A stretch of DNA of 64,000 nucleotides, from the NCBI RefSeq assembly GCF_900141985.1, contig NZ_FQZK01000011.1, positions 62,001 through 126,000 of the forward strand. The letters run 5' to 3'. Source of the DNA: Nocardiopsis flavescens. Lineage in GTDB: Bacteria; Actinomycetota; Actinomycetes; Streptosporangiales; Streptosporangiaceae. The notes beneath the pieces are model-generated. The model ran no database searches, was not told the origin of the DNA, and was given only the letters and a program-made list of their open reading frames with translations. The first letter of the stretch is position 1, and the number at the start of each line of letters is the position of its first letter. This document shows positions 30,960 through 41,900 of this stretch, piece after piece. A program made the translations under genes and the position numbers.

Positions 30960-32222
30960 TCATCCGGCGGGCACCCCCTGCACGAGGGCCGCGGCCTCGT
31001 CGGCGCGGCGCGTCAGGCGCCGCAGGCCGGGGGCCGCGAAGAGCAGCGCGAGCAGGATCACCGCGCCCGCCGCGACCGGCACGAAGAACAGCTCGACCCG
31101 GCCCAGCAGGCCGCCGAGCACGGCGCCCACCGGGGCGAGTCCGAACCCGAGCACCTGGACGCAGGACAGCACCCGGCCCAGGTGGGTGGCCGGGACGATC
31201 GTCTGGACGCAGCCGATCATCACGATGTTGGAGACGGACATGGCCGCCCCCAGGACGGACCAGGCCAGCGCGGCCAGGTAGGCGTTGGGGGCCAGTCCGA
31301 AGGCCGCACAGGCCAGCCCCATCGCCGCGAAGCCCCACGCCACGCTCCCGAACCGCCCCAGCAGGGAGGAGACCCGGGCCGCGAGGAGGGCGCCGGCCAG
31401 CGCGCCGACCGCGGAGGAGGCGAGGAACACCCCGTACAGCGCCTCGGGCACCCCGAAGTGCTCCCGCACGATGAGGACCAGGACGCCGGCCTGCGCCATG
31501 AACGCGGCGTTCGCGGCGATGTTGAGCAGGACCGGGGAGCGCATGGCGCGGTCGCCGAACACCAGCGCCAGCCCGGCGCGCAGCTCGGCGAGCACGGAGG
31601 GACGGGCCGGGGCGTCGTCCTGCGGCGCGGGGGGCGCCGTGCGGCGCACCGCCAGCGGCAGGCCGAGCAGGACGAGCGCGCCCAGCAGGTAGGCCCCGGC
31701 GTTCACCGCCAGCGGCAGGAAGGCCGCGACCGCGAACAGCAGGCCGGCCAGCGGCGCGCCGGCGAAGTCCTCCAGGACCGTCTTGCCCCCCACGATCCGC
31801 CCGTTGGCGCGGTCCAGCCCCTCGACGGGGACCAGGCGGGGCAGGATCGCCCGGCCCGCCAGGTCGTAGAAGACCTCGCAGGTCATCACCGTGAACATCA
31901 CCGCGTACAGGACCGGGATCGAGGCGTGCCCGGTGGCGACGAGGGCGGCCAGGGCCACCAGGGCGGTGGCGCGGACCAGGTTGGCGCCGACCAGGAGGAC
32001 GCCGCGGTCGAGCCGGTCCACCAGGACCCCCGCGACCAGGCCGAAGAGCAGCCAGGGCAGGAACCGGGCCACGATCAGCCCGGACACCAGCAGGGGGTCG
32101 TTGGTGAGCACGGCCGCGACCAGGGGCAGGGCCGTGAACATGATGCCGTCGGCGAGGTTGCTGGCCAGGCTCCCGGCCAGGAAGCGGGGGAAGTGGCCGC
32201 CGGGCCTGCCGGAGGCGCTCAT
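30960..32222 (-). CDS. MFS exporter, DHA3 type
   Basis: 420 residues with 12 membrane helices. The start RFLAGSLASNLADGIMFTALPL and motif LFGLVAGVLVDRLDRGVLL fit the DHA3 (EntS/tetracycline-like) efflux group. Its ATG overlaps the stop of the RraA-like gene by 4 bp (ATGA). At the edge of the NRPS cluster it is the obvious candidate for product export or self-resistance. That role is inference from position. Confidence 0.85.
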   Translation of the reverse strand: MSASGRPGGHFPRFLAGSLASNLADGIMFTALPLVAAVLTNDPLLVSGLIVARFLPWLLFGLVAGVLVDRLDRGVLLVGANLVRATALVALAALVATGHASIPVLYAVMFTVMTCEVFYDLAGRAILPRLVPVEGLDRANGRIVGGKTVLEDFAGAPLAGLLFAVAAFLPLAVNAGAYLLGALVLLGLPLAVRRTAPPAPQDDAPARPSVLAELRAGLALVFGDRAMRSPVLLNIAANAAFMAQAGVLVLIVREHFGVPEALYGVFLASSAVGALAGALLAARVSSLLGRFGSVAWGFAAMGLACAAFGLAPNAYLAALAWSVLGAAMSVSNIVMIGCVQTIVPATHLGRVLSCVQVLGFGLAPVGAVLGGLLGRVELFFVPVAAGAVILLALLFAAPGLRRLTRRADEAAALVQGVPAG

Positions 32223-32713
32223 CGGTCCCCTCCCCCCGGCCGCAGCACGAGGCCGTCCTCGTCCCCGACGATCTCCGTGCCCGGGACGATCACGGCGCCG
32301 CCGAACGCGACGGGGACGTCCACCTCGCCCCGGCCGGCGCGCTCGGCCCGGCGGGGGCTGGTGGTGAGCGCCAGGACGCACAGGTCCACGAGCCGCAGTT
32401 CGGCGACGTCGCGGACGGCTCCGTTGACCACGATGCCCGACCAGCCGTTCGCGGCCGCGTTGCGGGCCACCTCGCCGCCGACCAGCGCCGCCCGGGGGGA
32501 GCCGCCGCCGTCGACGACCAGGACGCGGCCGTGGCCGGGCTCGGCGGCCAGGGAGCGGACCAGGGCGTTGTCCTCGTGGCAGAGGACGGTGCGCACCGCG
32601 CCGTGCAGGAACGTCCTCCCTCCGTAGTGGCGCAGGGGCGCGTGCACGCTGACCGCGGTGGAGTCGGTGTCCATCAGGTCGGCGGTGGCGGGGACGGGGG
32701 CGGCGGTTCGCAT
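32219..32713 (-). CDS. RraA-like family protein
   Basis: 164 residues, the normal length for the RraA / HMG-aldolase fold. Key stretches are GRVLVVDGGGSPRAALVGGEVARNAAANGWSG, NGAVRDVAEL, and VPGTEIVGDEDGLVLRPG near the end. Family members are either class II 4-hydroxy-4-methyl-2-oxoglutarate aldolases/oxaloacetate decarboxylases or RNase E inhibitors. The Gly..Arg and Asp residues needed for the aldolase reaction appear present (GAVRD). It is coupled to the exporter gene and lies inside the NRPS cluster, so an aldolase or decarboxylase role on a biosynthetic 2-oxo acid is possible. Confidence 0.8.
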   Translation of the reverse strand: MRTAAPVPATADLMDTDSTAVSVHAPLRHYGGRTFLHGAVRTVLCHEDNALVRSLAAEPGHGRVLVVDGGGSPRAALVGGEVARNAAANGWSGIVVNGAVRDVAELRLVDLCVLALTTSPRRAERAGRGEVDVPVAFGGAVIVPGTEIVGDEDGLVLRPGGGDR

Positions 32714-32850
32714 CTCCCGGCTCTCCTTCTCTGTGTCGGGGGCTGTGTGTGTGGGGGGGGTGGTTCGGACCGGGGCTCCGGGTCGGAGGCCGGGGCGGAG
32801 GGTTCCGGTTCAGGGGGCTGTGCACGTGTGGGGGGCGGGGCCGGGCCCCC

Positions 32851-32884
32851 GGGGCCGGGGCTCCGGGTGGGGAGCCCCGGCCCC
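32851..32884 (-). terminator. 14-bp hairpin between PLP-enzyme and RraA-like genes
   Basis: GGGGCCGGGGCTCC and GGAGCCCCGGCCCC pair perfectly around a 6-nt loop, in the 221-bp gap after the PLP-enzyme stop. It may separate the exporter unit from the biosynthetic operon. Confidence 0.6.
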
Positions 32885-32934
32885 GGGCTCCGTGCCCGCC
32901 GGGGTCCTGCGGGGTGCCACGGGGTCCTGCGGGG

Positions 32935-34008
32935 TCAGGCGCTGAGCACGGCGGCGGCCGGGCTGGGGCGGCGGCCCCAGGAGGCGACCGACCAGTGGGG
33001 GTGCAGCCCGTGCGGGGGCTCCACCGGCCGGGGGGCGGCGGGCAGCTCGGGTGCCCACATGCCCTGCGCCTCCAGCCAGGGGCGCGAGTAGACGGTGTCG
33101 CGGTAGCGGAACCCGTCGTCGGGGAAGACGACCACGGTGGTGCCGTGCGGGTCGCGCTCGGCGTGCCAGCGCGCGGCGAGGTGGGCCGCGCCGCTGGTGG
33201 GTCCGGCGAAGACGCCGTGCTCGGAGAACAGGCGGCGGGTGGCGTCGAAGGCCGCGGCGGCGCTCACCCAGTGGACGGTGTCGTAGGCCTCGTGGGCCAC
33301 GTTGCCGGGCAGGATGCTGCTGCCCAGGCCGCGCAGGGGGCGGGGCCCGTTCTCCAGGCCGAAGATGACGCTTCCCGGCGTGTCCACGGCCACCAGTTCG
33401 ACCTCCCCGCCGAACAGGCGCAGCGCGCTGGCGATCCCGCCGGTCGACCCTCCCGAGCCGACCGGTCCGACGACGCGGTCGACCCGGCCCAGGGCCCCGG
33501 CCAGGAGTTCGGCCACGGGGAGGTAGGCGGCGGGGTTGCCCGGGTTGTCGTACTGGCCGGGCACGAACGACTCGGGGCTCTCCCGGCGCAGCTGCTCCAG
33601 CCGGGCCAGGCGGGCGCCCTGGATGCCGCCGGGCGCGTCGAAGTCGTCGACGATCTCCACCCGGGTGCCCAGCATCTCCAGGCGGGTGCGCAGGTCGGTG
33701 TCGATGGCGGGGTCCCCGACGATGGTCAGCGGGTGGCCCAGCCGCCGGCAGACCAGGGCCAGGCCGAGCGCGAACGTCCCGGAGGAGGTCTCCAGGACGG
33801 GCGCGCCGGGGGCGAGGGCGCCCCCCTGGCGGGCCCGCTCGATGATGTGCTTGGCGGGCAGCAGCTTCATCAGGTTGAACACGGCGGCGTAGAGCCCCTC
33901 GCCGACCCGTACGACGCGGGGCAGCGCCATGGCCTCCGTCATGTCGTCGAAGGCGGCGGGGGACGCGGGGGATGCGGGGGGATGGGTCATGGCGTGTGTC
34001 GTCCTCAC
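32935..34008 (-). CDS. Cysteine-synthase-like PLP enzyme (probable 2,3-diaminobutyrate synthesis)
   Basis: 357 residues from GTG 34008, which overlaps the kinase stop (GTGA); ATG 33990 is an alternative. The fold-type-II PLP motifs are visible: the Lys region NLMKLLPAKHIIERAR, a substrate loop SSGTFALGLA in place of the usual SGNTG, and the PLP phosphate loop GPVGSGGSTGG. The family does beta-replacement on O-activated serine or threonine. Coupled to a threonine kinase, the likely reaction is replacement of phosphate on O-phospho-L-threonine by an amine donor such as aspartate. A lyase (54482-55942) would then release 2,3-diaminobutyrate. SbnA and dab-type enzymes are the models. The pathway is inference. 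Confidence 0.8.
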   Translation of the reverse strand: MRTTHAMTHPPASPASPAAFDDMTEAMALPRVVRVGEGLYAAVFNLMKLLPAKHIIERARQGGALAPGAPVLETSSGTFALGLALVCRRLGHPLTIVGDPAIDTDLRTRLEMLGTRVEIVDDFDAPGGIQGARLARLEQLRRESPESFVPGQYDNPGNPAAYLPVAELLAGALGRVDRVVGPVGSGGSTGGIASALRLFGGEVELVAVDTPGSVIFGLENGPRPLRGLGSSILPGNVAHEAYDTVHWVSAAAAFDATRRLFSEHGVFAGPTSGAAHLAARWHAERDPHGTTVVVFPDDGFRYRDTVYSRPWLEAQGMWAPELPAAPRPVEPPHGLHPHWSVASWGRRPSPAAAVLSA

Positions 34009-34961
34009 TCGTGCTCTCCGGCGGAGAACCGCCAGAAGTCCGTGACGCCCAGGTCCGCGAGGGCCCGCTGGGCCCGGTCCAGGCGCCGGTCGATGTCGGG
34101 GTCGCGGCCGTCGAAGACCAGGCCCGCGATGTCGCCGCTGTGGGCCACCTGGAGCCCGGCCGCCCCGCAGCGGGGCACCAGCGCCTCCAGGGCGTCGAAG
34201 CCGGGTACCGGCAGGTGGGGCTGGTTGATCCGGGCGCTCGCCGAGGCGACGCGGCCGAGGAGCCCGGGGTCGGCGGCGGCCACGGCCTCGCGGAGCATGA
34301 GCCGCAGCTCGGCGAACTCGGCGACCTCCCCGGGCCCGTAGACCGCGGGCCCCATGTCCAGGGTCTCCACGCCCGCGCCGTCCCGGCTGGTGCCGAAGCC
34401 CAGCACCCGCAGGGGCGGCAGCGCGCCGGGGAGCGTCTCGATGACCTTCCCCTCGCGCTGGGCGAAGAGCACCGCGTCGCCGTCGTACATCAGGGAGTCG
34501 GAGGCCTGTTCGGCCCGGACCGCGATGCGCGCGGTCCGCCCGCTGTCGACCCGCTGCCCGCAGGCGTCGTGGACCGCCAGGACCGAGGCGATGACGTCGC
34601 TGGTCGAGGAGCCGAAGCCGCGGGACAGGGGCACCTGGGAGACGACGTACAGCCGTCCCCCGATGTGGGACCTGCCCAGCGCGGACAGGGTGGCCGAGGC
34701 GGCCCGGAAGGCCTTGGCCTTGCCCGGCGGCTCGACGGTGAGCACCGGGATCGCCGAGGGCTCGAAGACGGCGTAGGCGTGGTACAGGTCGCAGGGCATC
34801 GTCGTGAGGCCGCGGACCAGGCGGCCCTCGTGCTCGAACACCCCCTGGAGGATCTCCCCGTGGTGGACACGGGACGACCCGAACCCGAGGGTGGCCGCGC
34901 CTCCGGTGTCCGTGAGGAGCGGTGCGCCCTGGGGGGCGCCGCCGGCTTCCGCCATCTGCAT
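34005..34961 (-). CDS. GHMP-family L-threonine kinase (PduX-like)
   Basis: 318 residues from ATG 34961. The GHMP ATP motif is PLSRGFGSSTSDVIASV (near residues 97-113). The N-terminal block GFGSSRVHHGEILQGVFEHEG and C-terminal GLQVAHSGDIAGLVFD resemble PduX, which makes O-phospho-L-threonine. Its stop overlaps the PLP enzyme's start, which supports substrate channelling into a beta-replacement reaction. The alternative role of PduX, the cobalamin side-chain, is less likely because no CobD-like enzyme is nearby. Note, though, that the cluster's mutase needs cobalamin. Confidence 0.8.
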   Translation of the reverse strand: MQMAEAGGAPQGAPLLTDTGGAATLGFGSSRVHHGEILQGVFEHEGRLVRGLTTMPCDLYHAYAVFEPSAIPVLTVEPPGKAKAFRAASATLSALGRSHIGGRLYVVSQVPLSRGFGSSTSDVIASVLAVHDACGQRVDSGRTARIAVRAEQASDSLMYDGDAVLFAQREGKVIETLPGALPPLRVLGFGTSRDGAGVETLDMGPAVYGPGEVAEFAELRLMLREAVAAADPGLLGRVASASARINQPHLPVPGFDALEALVPRCGAAGLQVAHSGDIAGLVFDGRDPDIDRRLDRAQRALADLGVTDFWRFSAGEHE

Positions 34962-35776
34962 CTGACTGCCCGTCTCTTCCAGAGGCCCGGTGGGCGGGTC
35001 CTCGCGGATGTGAACGGAACCGAGCCTAGGCAGCGCGGGCACCGCCGCCCGGTGGTCGGCACCGGCGTCCCACCGGCGGTCCCGGGGGCGGTCCACCGGC
35101 AGCGTTCCGGCAGTCGCGGCGGCGGTCTCCGGGCCGGCCGTGCCCGCGGGTGGGCGCGGACCCCGGCGCCCGGGCGCGGGTCGTGAGGGCCGTCCCGGAG
35201 CCGCGCGCACGGGAGGGGCCGGGGCCGCCGGTGGGCGGTTCCGAGGGCCCTGGGCCGCGCGCATCGGGGTCGGGCGACCGGCCGCACGGCAGGGCCGGGC
35301 AGCCGTCCGGGAACCCGGGTACCGCCCCGCACATGCAAGAGGGCCGGGCGACCGCCCGGAGCCGCGCGCACGGCAGGGCCCGGCGGCGCCGGCCGGGGCG
35401 GCGCATCACCGAGTGGTGTGGCTCTCGCTGCCCTGGCGGGTGCGCGTCGGCGGTATCCCCAGGGTCGGCATAACGCCGCATGCGACGGCTCGTCCATCCC
35501 GGTCGGCGCCTCGCCGGTGCGCGGTGGTCGCCCGGCGCCGGGCGACCACCGCGAGGAGACGGGCGCGGGGCCGTACCGCGCCAGGGGACACGGCCCCGTC
35601 CGGGAACCGCCCCGCACACGCGCGGGAACCCCGGCCGGGAGGATCTTCTCCGGTGCCGGGGTTCCCGTGGGGCGCCGCCGCTCGTGGCGGGTGCGTCGTG
35701 CGTCGGACCCGTTCGTGTCGGGTCCTGCCCCGGGCCGGCTCGTGGCCGGGCCGGGGCGGTGTTCAGCGGCCGGGTG
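34962..35776. other. Repeat-rich intergenic region between mbtH-like and kinase genes
   Basis: About 815 bp with no supported gene. It contains a 34-bp perfect palindrome (35520-35553) and several imperfect direct repeats: GGAGCCGCGCGCACGG near 35197 and 35369, and CCGTCCGGGAA..CCGCCCCGCACA near 35301 and 35596. It probably holds the terminator of the NRPS operon and the promoter of the kinase/PLP-enzyme pair. Confidence 0.5.
35520..35553. terminator. 34-bp perfect palindrome downstream of the NRPS operon
   Basis: CGCGGTGGTCGCCCGGC followed directly by its exact reverse complement. As RNA it would fold into a very stable hairpin about 220 bp past the MbtH stop. It could be a terminator or, as DNA, a dimer binding site. 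Confidence 0.55.
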
Positions 35777-35974
35777 TCAGCGCACCAGGCTGAGCGGGCG
35801 GATGTCGGTCCAGTTCCGCTCGACGTACTCCAGGCAGGCCTGCCGGGAGTCCTCCTCCTTGGCCACCGTCCAGCCCGCCGGAACGGCGGCGAAGACGGGC
35901 CACAGGGAGTGCTGTCCCTCGGCGTTGACCAGGACCTGGAAACGGGCGCCGTCGTCTTCGAAGGGGTTGGTCAT
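35777..35974 (-). CDS. MbtH-like protein
   Basis: 65 residues, full length for the family. The signature is NAEGQHSLWPVFAAVPAGW, then LEYVERNWTDIRPLSL, with the conserved Trp residues that clamp the adenylation-domain Ala/Pro pair. The ATG overlaps the NRPS stop codon (ATGA), so it is co-translated. It should bind and activate one or more A domains of this cluster. Confidence 0.95.
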   Translation of the reverse strand: MTNPFEDDGARFQVLVNAEGQHSLWPVFAAVPAGWTVAKEEDSRQACLEYVERNWTDIRPLSLVR

Positions 35975-38900
35975 CGTTCGCTCCTCATCGCGCCTCGTGC
36001 GGCGTCTCGTGTCGTGTCGAACTTCTCTGCCAGGACCCGGCCGATCAGCGCGATCGGCCCGGGCTCGGTCATCTGGGCGTGGGTCGCCTCGATCCGGTGT
36101 ACGTCGATGTCACCTCCCACGTGCGCGCTCCACGCACCCGGTTCGGGCGCTCCCTCGGGACGTCCGAGCGTCGCCTGGAAAAAGGTGACGTCACCTTCGT
36201 GGCGGCGCGGGACGAAGCGTTGTGCGATGTCCACGTGGCCGACGGCCGCGGTCACCAGGGCGGCGACCTCCTCCTCGGCGAACCCGGCCATGACCGGGTC
36301 GGCGGCGCGCAGCTCGCGGACGGCCGCGGCGGGGTCGAACGGCCGGCCGGTCCCCGGCGCGCCGGGGTCGGGCACCCGGCCGAGCAGCATCGCCATGAAC
36401 TGGTCGTGGTCGGGCGCGGTGACCGGTCCCAGCGCCTGGGCGGGGTAGGAGTCGACCAGGGCCAGGAACTCGACCTCCTCACCGTCCTCCTGGAGCAGGC
36501 TCGCCACGGCGTGCGCGACCATGCCGCCGAAGGAGTAGCCCAGGAGCCGGTAGGGCCCGCGGGGCCGCACCGACCTGATCCGCTCCAGGTAGTCGGCGGC
36601 CAGCGCCTCGACGTCGGCGGCGGGCTCGGCGCCGGTCAGGACGGGGCTCTGCATCCCGTGGACGGGCTGGCCGGGCCCCAGCAGGCGGGGCAGTCCGGAG
36701 AAGGACCACGCCATGCCGCTGGCCGGGTGAATGCAGAACAGGGGCGGCGCGTCCCCGTCCGGCTGGATCGGCAGCAGCGGGTCCCAGGCCCCGACCCGGC
36801 TCTCCCCGCCGAGCAGGCCCGCCACGGTCGGCGCCCGGAACAGGTCCTTGACCTGCAACTCCATCCCGGTGGCGTCGTTGATCCGCCCGATCAGGCGGGT
36901 GGCGAGCAGCGAGTGGCCGCCCAGGTCGAAGAAGGAGTCGTCGACCCCGACCCGCTCCAGTCCCAGCACCTCGGCGAAGACGCGGCACACGAGCTCCTCG
37001 CGCGGGGTGACCGCGTCCCGGCTCCGGGCCAGCGCCCCGTAGTCGGGGGCCGGCAGGGCCCGGCGGTCCAGCTTGCCGTTGCCGGTCAGGGGCAGGTCGT
37101 CCATGGTGACGAACAGGGAGGGGATCATGTAGTCGGGCAGGGACTCCGCCATGGACTCGCGCAGGGCGGCCGGGTCGGGCGCGTGCCCGGGTTCGGGGAC
37201 GACGTAGGCGACCAGGCGCTTGTCGCCGGGGCGGTCCTCGCGGACGACGACCGCGCACCGGCCGATGCCGGGCCTGGCGGCCAGGGCCGCCTCGACCTCG
37301 ACGGGCTCGATGCGAAAGCCCCGGATCTTCAGCTGGCCGTCGACCCGGCCGAGGAAGCGGACCTCCTTGTGGGGGGTCCACCTCACCAGGTCGCCGGTGC
37401 GGTACATCCGGCTCCCCTCGGCTCCGTAGGGGTCGGCGACGAACCTCTCGGAGGTCAGGTCCGAGCGGCCCGCGTATCCCCGGGCGACGTGGGATCCGCC
37501 CACGTACAGCTCCCCGGTGGCGCCCGGGGGGACCGGCCGCAGCCGGTCGTCCAGGACGTACATGGCGGTGTCGTCCATGGGGTCGCCCAGGGTCAGGTCG
37601 CCCAGGGTGCGGGCGCCTCCCCGGTCCCCCGGGACGACGGGGAAGGTCTGGTAGCTGGACCAGACGGTCGTCTCGGTCGGTCCGTAGCCGTGGACGACCG
37701 CGGTGCCGGGGCAGTGGCGCAGCACCCGGTCCACCGCGGCCGGGGAGGCGACGTCACCGCTGGTCCACACCTCCTTGAGCAGGGCCAGCGCCTCGACGCA
37801 CTCGTCGGCCATGACGTTGAACAGGCCGGTGGTGAAGTAGGCCGCCGTCACGCCGTGGTCGCGGATGGTGTCGGCCAGCACCCGGGCGTCGCCGTCGGTC
37901 CTGGGGGCCAGGACCAGGGTGCGGCCGCGCAGCAGCGGCACCCAGATCTCGTAGGTGGAGGCGTCGAACCCGTAGGCGGAGTGGACCATGACCCGGTCGT
38001 GGCGGTCTCCGTCCCAGCAGCGGTCGGCGGCGAGGTGGACCACGTTGCGGTGGTCCACCGCCACCCCCTTGGGCCGGCCGGTGGAGCCGGACGTGAACAT
38101 CACGTACAGCAGGGCCAGGTCCCCGACCCCTCCGCGGGGGCGGACGTGGTCGGGCGGGTCGGCGGGCAGGTCGTCGGCGACGACGACCGCGGTGCCGTGC
38201 GCCGCCTCCCCGGCGGCCACCTCCCCGGTGCTCCAGCCCGTGTCGGTGACCAGGACGGCGGCCCCGGTCTCGGCCATGATGGTCCGCACCCGGGCGGGCG
38301 GGAACGACCCGGCCAGGGGCACGTAGGCGGCGCCGCACTTGACCACGGCGAGGGTGGCGACCAGCTGGTGCACGGAGCGGTCCACCAGGACCGCGACGGC
38401 GGACTCCGGCAGGGCCCCGGCGGCGACCAGGTGTCGGGCCAGCCGGTCGGCCCGGCCGTCCAGCTCGGCGTAGGTGAGCCGTTCGTCGCCGGCGACCAGG
38501 GCGACCGCGTCGGGGGTCTCCCGGACGCGCTCCTCGAACAGCTCGTGGACCAGTGCCCCGGGCCGGTGCGGCGAGGCGGTGTCGTTGTAGGCGCGGATGT
38601 CCTCCCGTTCGTCGTCCGACAGCAGCGGGATGTCCCGGACACGGGCGTCGGGGTCGGCCGCCGCGGCGGCCAGCACCCGGCCGAGCCGCTCCACCAGGGC
38701 GGCGGCGGTCCCGGCGTCGAAGAGGTCGGTGGCGTACTCCAGCCCGCCTCCCAGGCCCGCGGGTTCTCCGCCGGGCCCGTACTCCTCCGCGAGGACGAAG
38801 GTGAGGTCGAACTTGGCCGTTCCGGTCGAGAACGGCACCTCGGAGGCGGTCAGCCCGGGTAGTGCCAGGTCGGCGCGGGCGTTGTTCTGGAGTGCCACCA

Positions 38901-41900
38901 TGACCTGGAACAGGGGCTGGTGCGCGGTCGATCGGACCGGGTTCAGCACCTCCACCAGGCGGTCGAAGGGCAGGTCCTGGTGCGCGAACGCGGCCAGGTC
39001 GGCCTCCCGGACCCGCGCCAGCAGCTCGGCGAAGGTCGGGTCCCCGGAGGTGTCGGTGCGCAGGACGAGGGTGTTGACGAAGAAGCCGACCAGGTCGTCC
39101 AGCGCCTCGTCGCCGCGGCCGGCCACCGGGGTGCCCAGCGGGACGTCGTCTCCGGCGCCCATCCGGTCCAGGAGGGCGGCCAGCGCCGCCTGCACCACCA
39201 TGAACAGGGTGACGTGGTGGCGCCGGGCCAGTGCCAGCAGGTCGCGGTGCAGGCCGGCGGGCAGCTCCACCGGGGCGATGCCGCCGCGGTGCGAGGCCCG
39301 GGCCGGGCGCGCCCGGTCCACGGGGAGTTCGACCACGTCCGGTATCCCGGCCAGGGAGGTGCGCCAGTGGTCGGCCTGGGCCGCCGCCGGGCCCTGCTCG
39401 TCCTCCAGGAGGTCGCGCTGCCAGAGCGCGTAGTCGGCGTACTGGACGGCCAGGGGGCTCCACCGCGGCGCCCCGCCGCCCAGCCGGGCGGCGTAGGCCT
39501 CGGAGAGGTCGCGCAGCAGCGGTGCCATCGACCAGCCGTCGCCGGCGATGTGGTGCAGGACCAGGACCAGCACGTGCTCGTCCGGCCCCAGCCTCAGCAG
39601 GGTCGTGTGCAGCGGGGGCTCCGACTCCAGGTCGAAGGTGCGGGTGACGACGCGGTCCAGGGCACCGGGGAACCCCTCCGGGTCCACCGCGGCCGTCTCC
39701 AGGACCGCCGCGGACTCCCGGGCGGGGAGGATCCGCTGATACGGTTCGCCGTCGACCTGCTCGAAGACGGTGCGCAGGGACTCGTGGCGCTCCACCACGT
39801 CGTCCAGCGCGGCCCGGAGCGCGTCCGGGTCCAGGTCCCCCTCCAGGCGCAGGGCCACCGGGATGTTGTAGGTGGCGCCGGGGCCCTCCAGGCGGTCCAG
39901 GAACCACAGTCTGCGCTGCGCGTAGGACAGCGGGACGCGCTCCGGCCGCTCCGCGACCGCCGCGAGCGGGCGGACCACGGCGGCGTTCGTGCCCTCGGCC
40001 GCGGCGAGCAGGGCCGCCGCCTCGGCGACGGTGGGGGCGCGGAACAGGTCCTTGAGGGTGAACTCCGCCCCCAGCGCGGTGCGGACGCGCGCCGTGAGCC
40101 GGGCGGCGAGCAGGGAGTGCCCGCCCAGGTCGAAGAACGAGTCGTCGATGGTGACCGACTCCAGCCCGAGCACCTGAGCGAACAGGCCGCACAGGATCTC
40201 CTCGCGGGCGTCGCGCGGGGCGCGCCCCGCCGACAGCGCGCCGAAGTCCGGCTCCGGCAGCGCCCGCCGGTCCACCTTCGCGTTGGCGTTCAGCGGCAGC
40301 GCCTCCAGCACCACCACCGCCGCGGGCACCATGTAGTCGGGCAGCACCGCCCCCAGGCGGGCGCGCAGCGCGAGGGGGTCGATCACCGCGCCCGCGGCCG
40401 GGACCGCGTAGGCGACCAGGCGGCGTTCCCCCGCGGGGTCCCGGTGGACGAGGACGACGGCCTGGGCGACCTCGTCCGCGGCCGCCGTGACGGCCTCGAT
40501 CTCGCCGAGCTCGATGCGAAAGCCCCGGACCTTGACCTGGTCGTCCACCCGGCCCTGGAACACGATCCGGCCCTGCCGGTCCCAGGAGACCAGGTCGCCG
40601 GTCCGGTACATCCGGTCCCCCGCGGCGCCGAACGGGTCGGGCAGGAACCGCTCCGCGGTCAGGTCGGGACGGCCCAGGTAGCCGCGCGCCACACCCCGGC
40701 CCGCGATGTACAGCTCGCCCGGCACCCCGACCGGCACCGGCCGCAGGCGCTCGTCCAGCACGTAGACGCGCGTGTTGTCCAGCGGGCGGCCGATGGGGAC
40801 CCGGTCCTCCTCCGCGAGGTCGGCGGGCACCTCGAAGGCGGTCGCGAAGGTCGTCGTCTCGGTCGGCCCGTAGACGTGCGAGACCGCCGTGTCCGGGCAG
40901 GCCCGGACCACCCGCGCCACGGCGGCCGGCGACACGAACTCGCCGCCGGTCAGCACCGCCCGCACTCCGGCGAGGAGGGCGGGGTCCTCCTCGGAGATCA
41001 GGTTGAACAGCGCCGTCGTCAGGAACACGGCCGTGACCCGGTGGCGGTCCAGCACCCGCCGCACCGTCGCGACGTCGGTCTCGCCGGGGGCCACGACCAC
41101 CCGGCCCCCGTTGAGCAGCGGGACCCACAGTTCATAGGTGGCCGCGTCGAAGGCGTGCGGCGAGCGGAAGAGCACCCGCTCGTGCGCGCCACCGCGCCAG
41201 CGGCGGTCCGCTGCCAGCGCCACCACGTCGCGGTGGCCCACCACCACGCCCTTGGGCCGGCCGGTGGACCCCGACGTGAACATCACGTAGGCGGAGTCCC
41301 GGGGCGCGGGGGCCGTGTCGGGGGCCGTCCGGTCCCCCGCGACGAGCTCGGCCGCCCACAGCACCGGCAGGTCCGCGCCCGCCGCCGTGACGGCCTCGAC
41401 GGCGCCGGCCATGGCGGCGTCGGCGACCAGAACGCGCGCCCCGCAGTCGTCGAGGATGAGCGCCAGCCGCTCGGCCGGGTGCGAGGCGTGCAGCGGAGCG
41501 TAGAGCGCACCGGCGCGCAGCACGCCCAGGGTCACCGACACCAGGTCGACCGAGCGCTCCATCGCCAGGGCGACGGGGTCGCCGGGGCGCACCCCGGCGT
41601 CGGCGAGTGCGGCGGCGACCGCCGCCGAGGTGCGCTCCAGCTCCGCGTAGGTCAGCGATCCGGCCTCGCCCTCCACCGCGACGGCGTCGGGGGCCGCCGC
41701 GGCCTGTGCCAGGAACAGGTCCACGACCGACCCCTCCGGCAGCGGCGCCGCGGTGTCGTTCCACTCCACCAGGACCCGGTGCCGCTCCTGCTCCGAGAGG
41801 AGGTCGATGTCGCCGATGGGGGTCGAGGGGCGGTGCGCGACCGCCGTGAGCACCCGGCCGAGCCGCTCCACGAGGGCGGCGGCGGTCTCGGCGTCGAACA

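Noticed and set aside
34005..34961. Threonine kinase as part of cobalamin side-chain synthesis
   Set aside because: No CobD or other cobalamin gene is nearby, and the kinase is coupled to a cysteine-synthase-like enzyme. Not fully excluded, since the glutamate mutase needs the cofactor.
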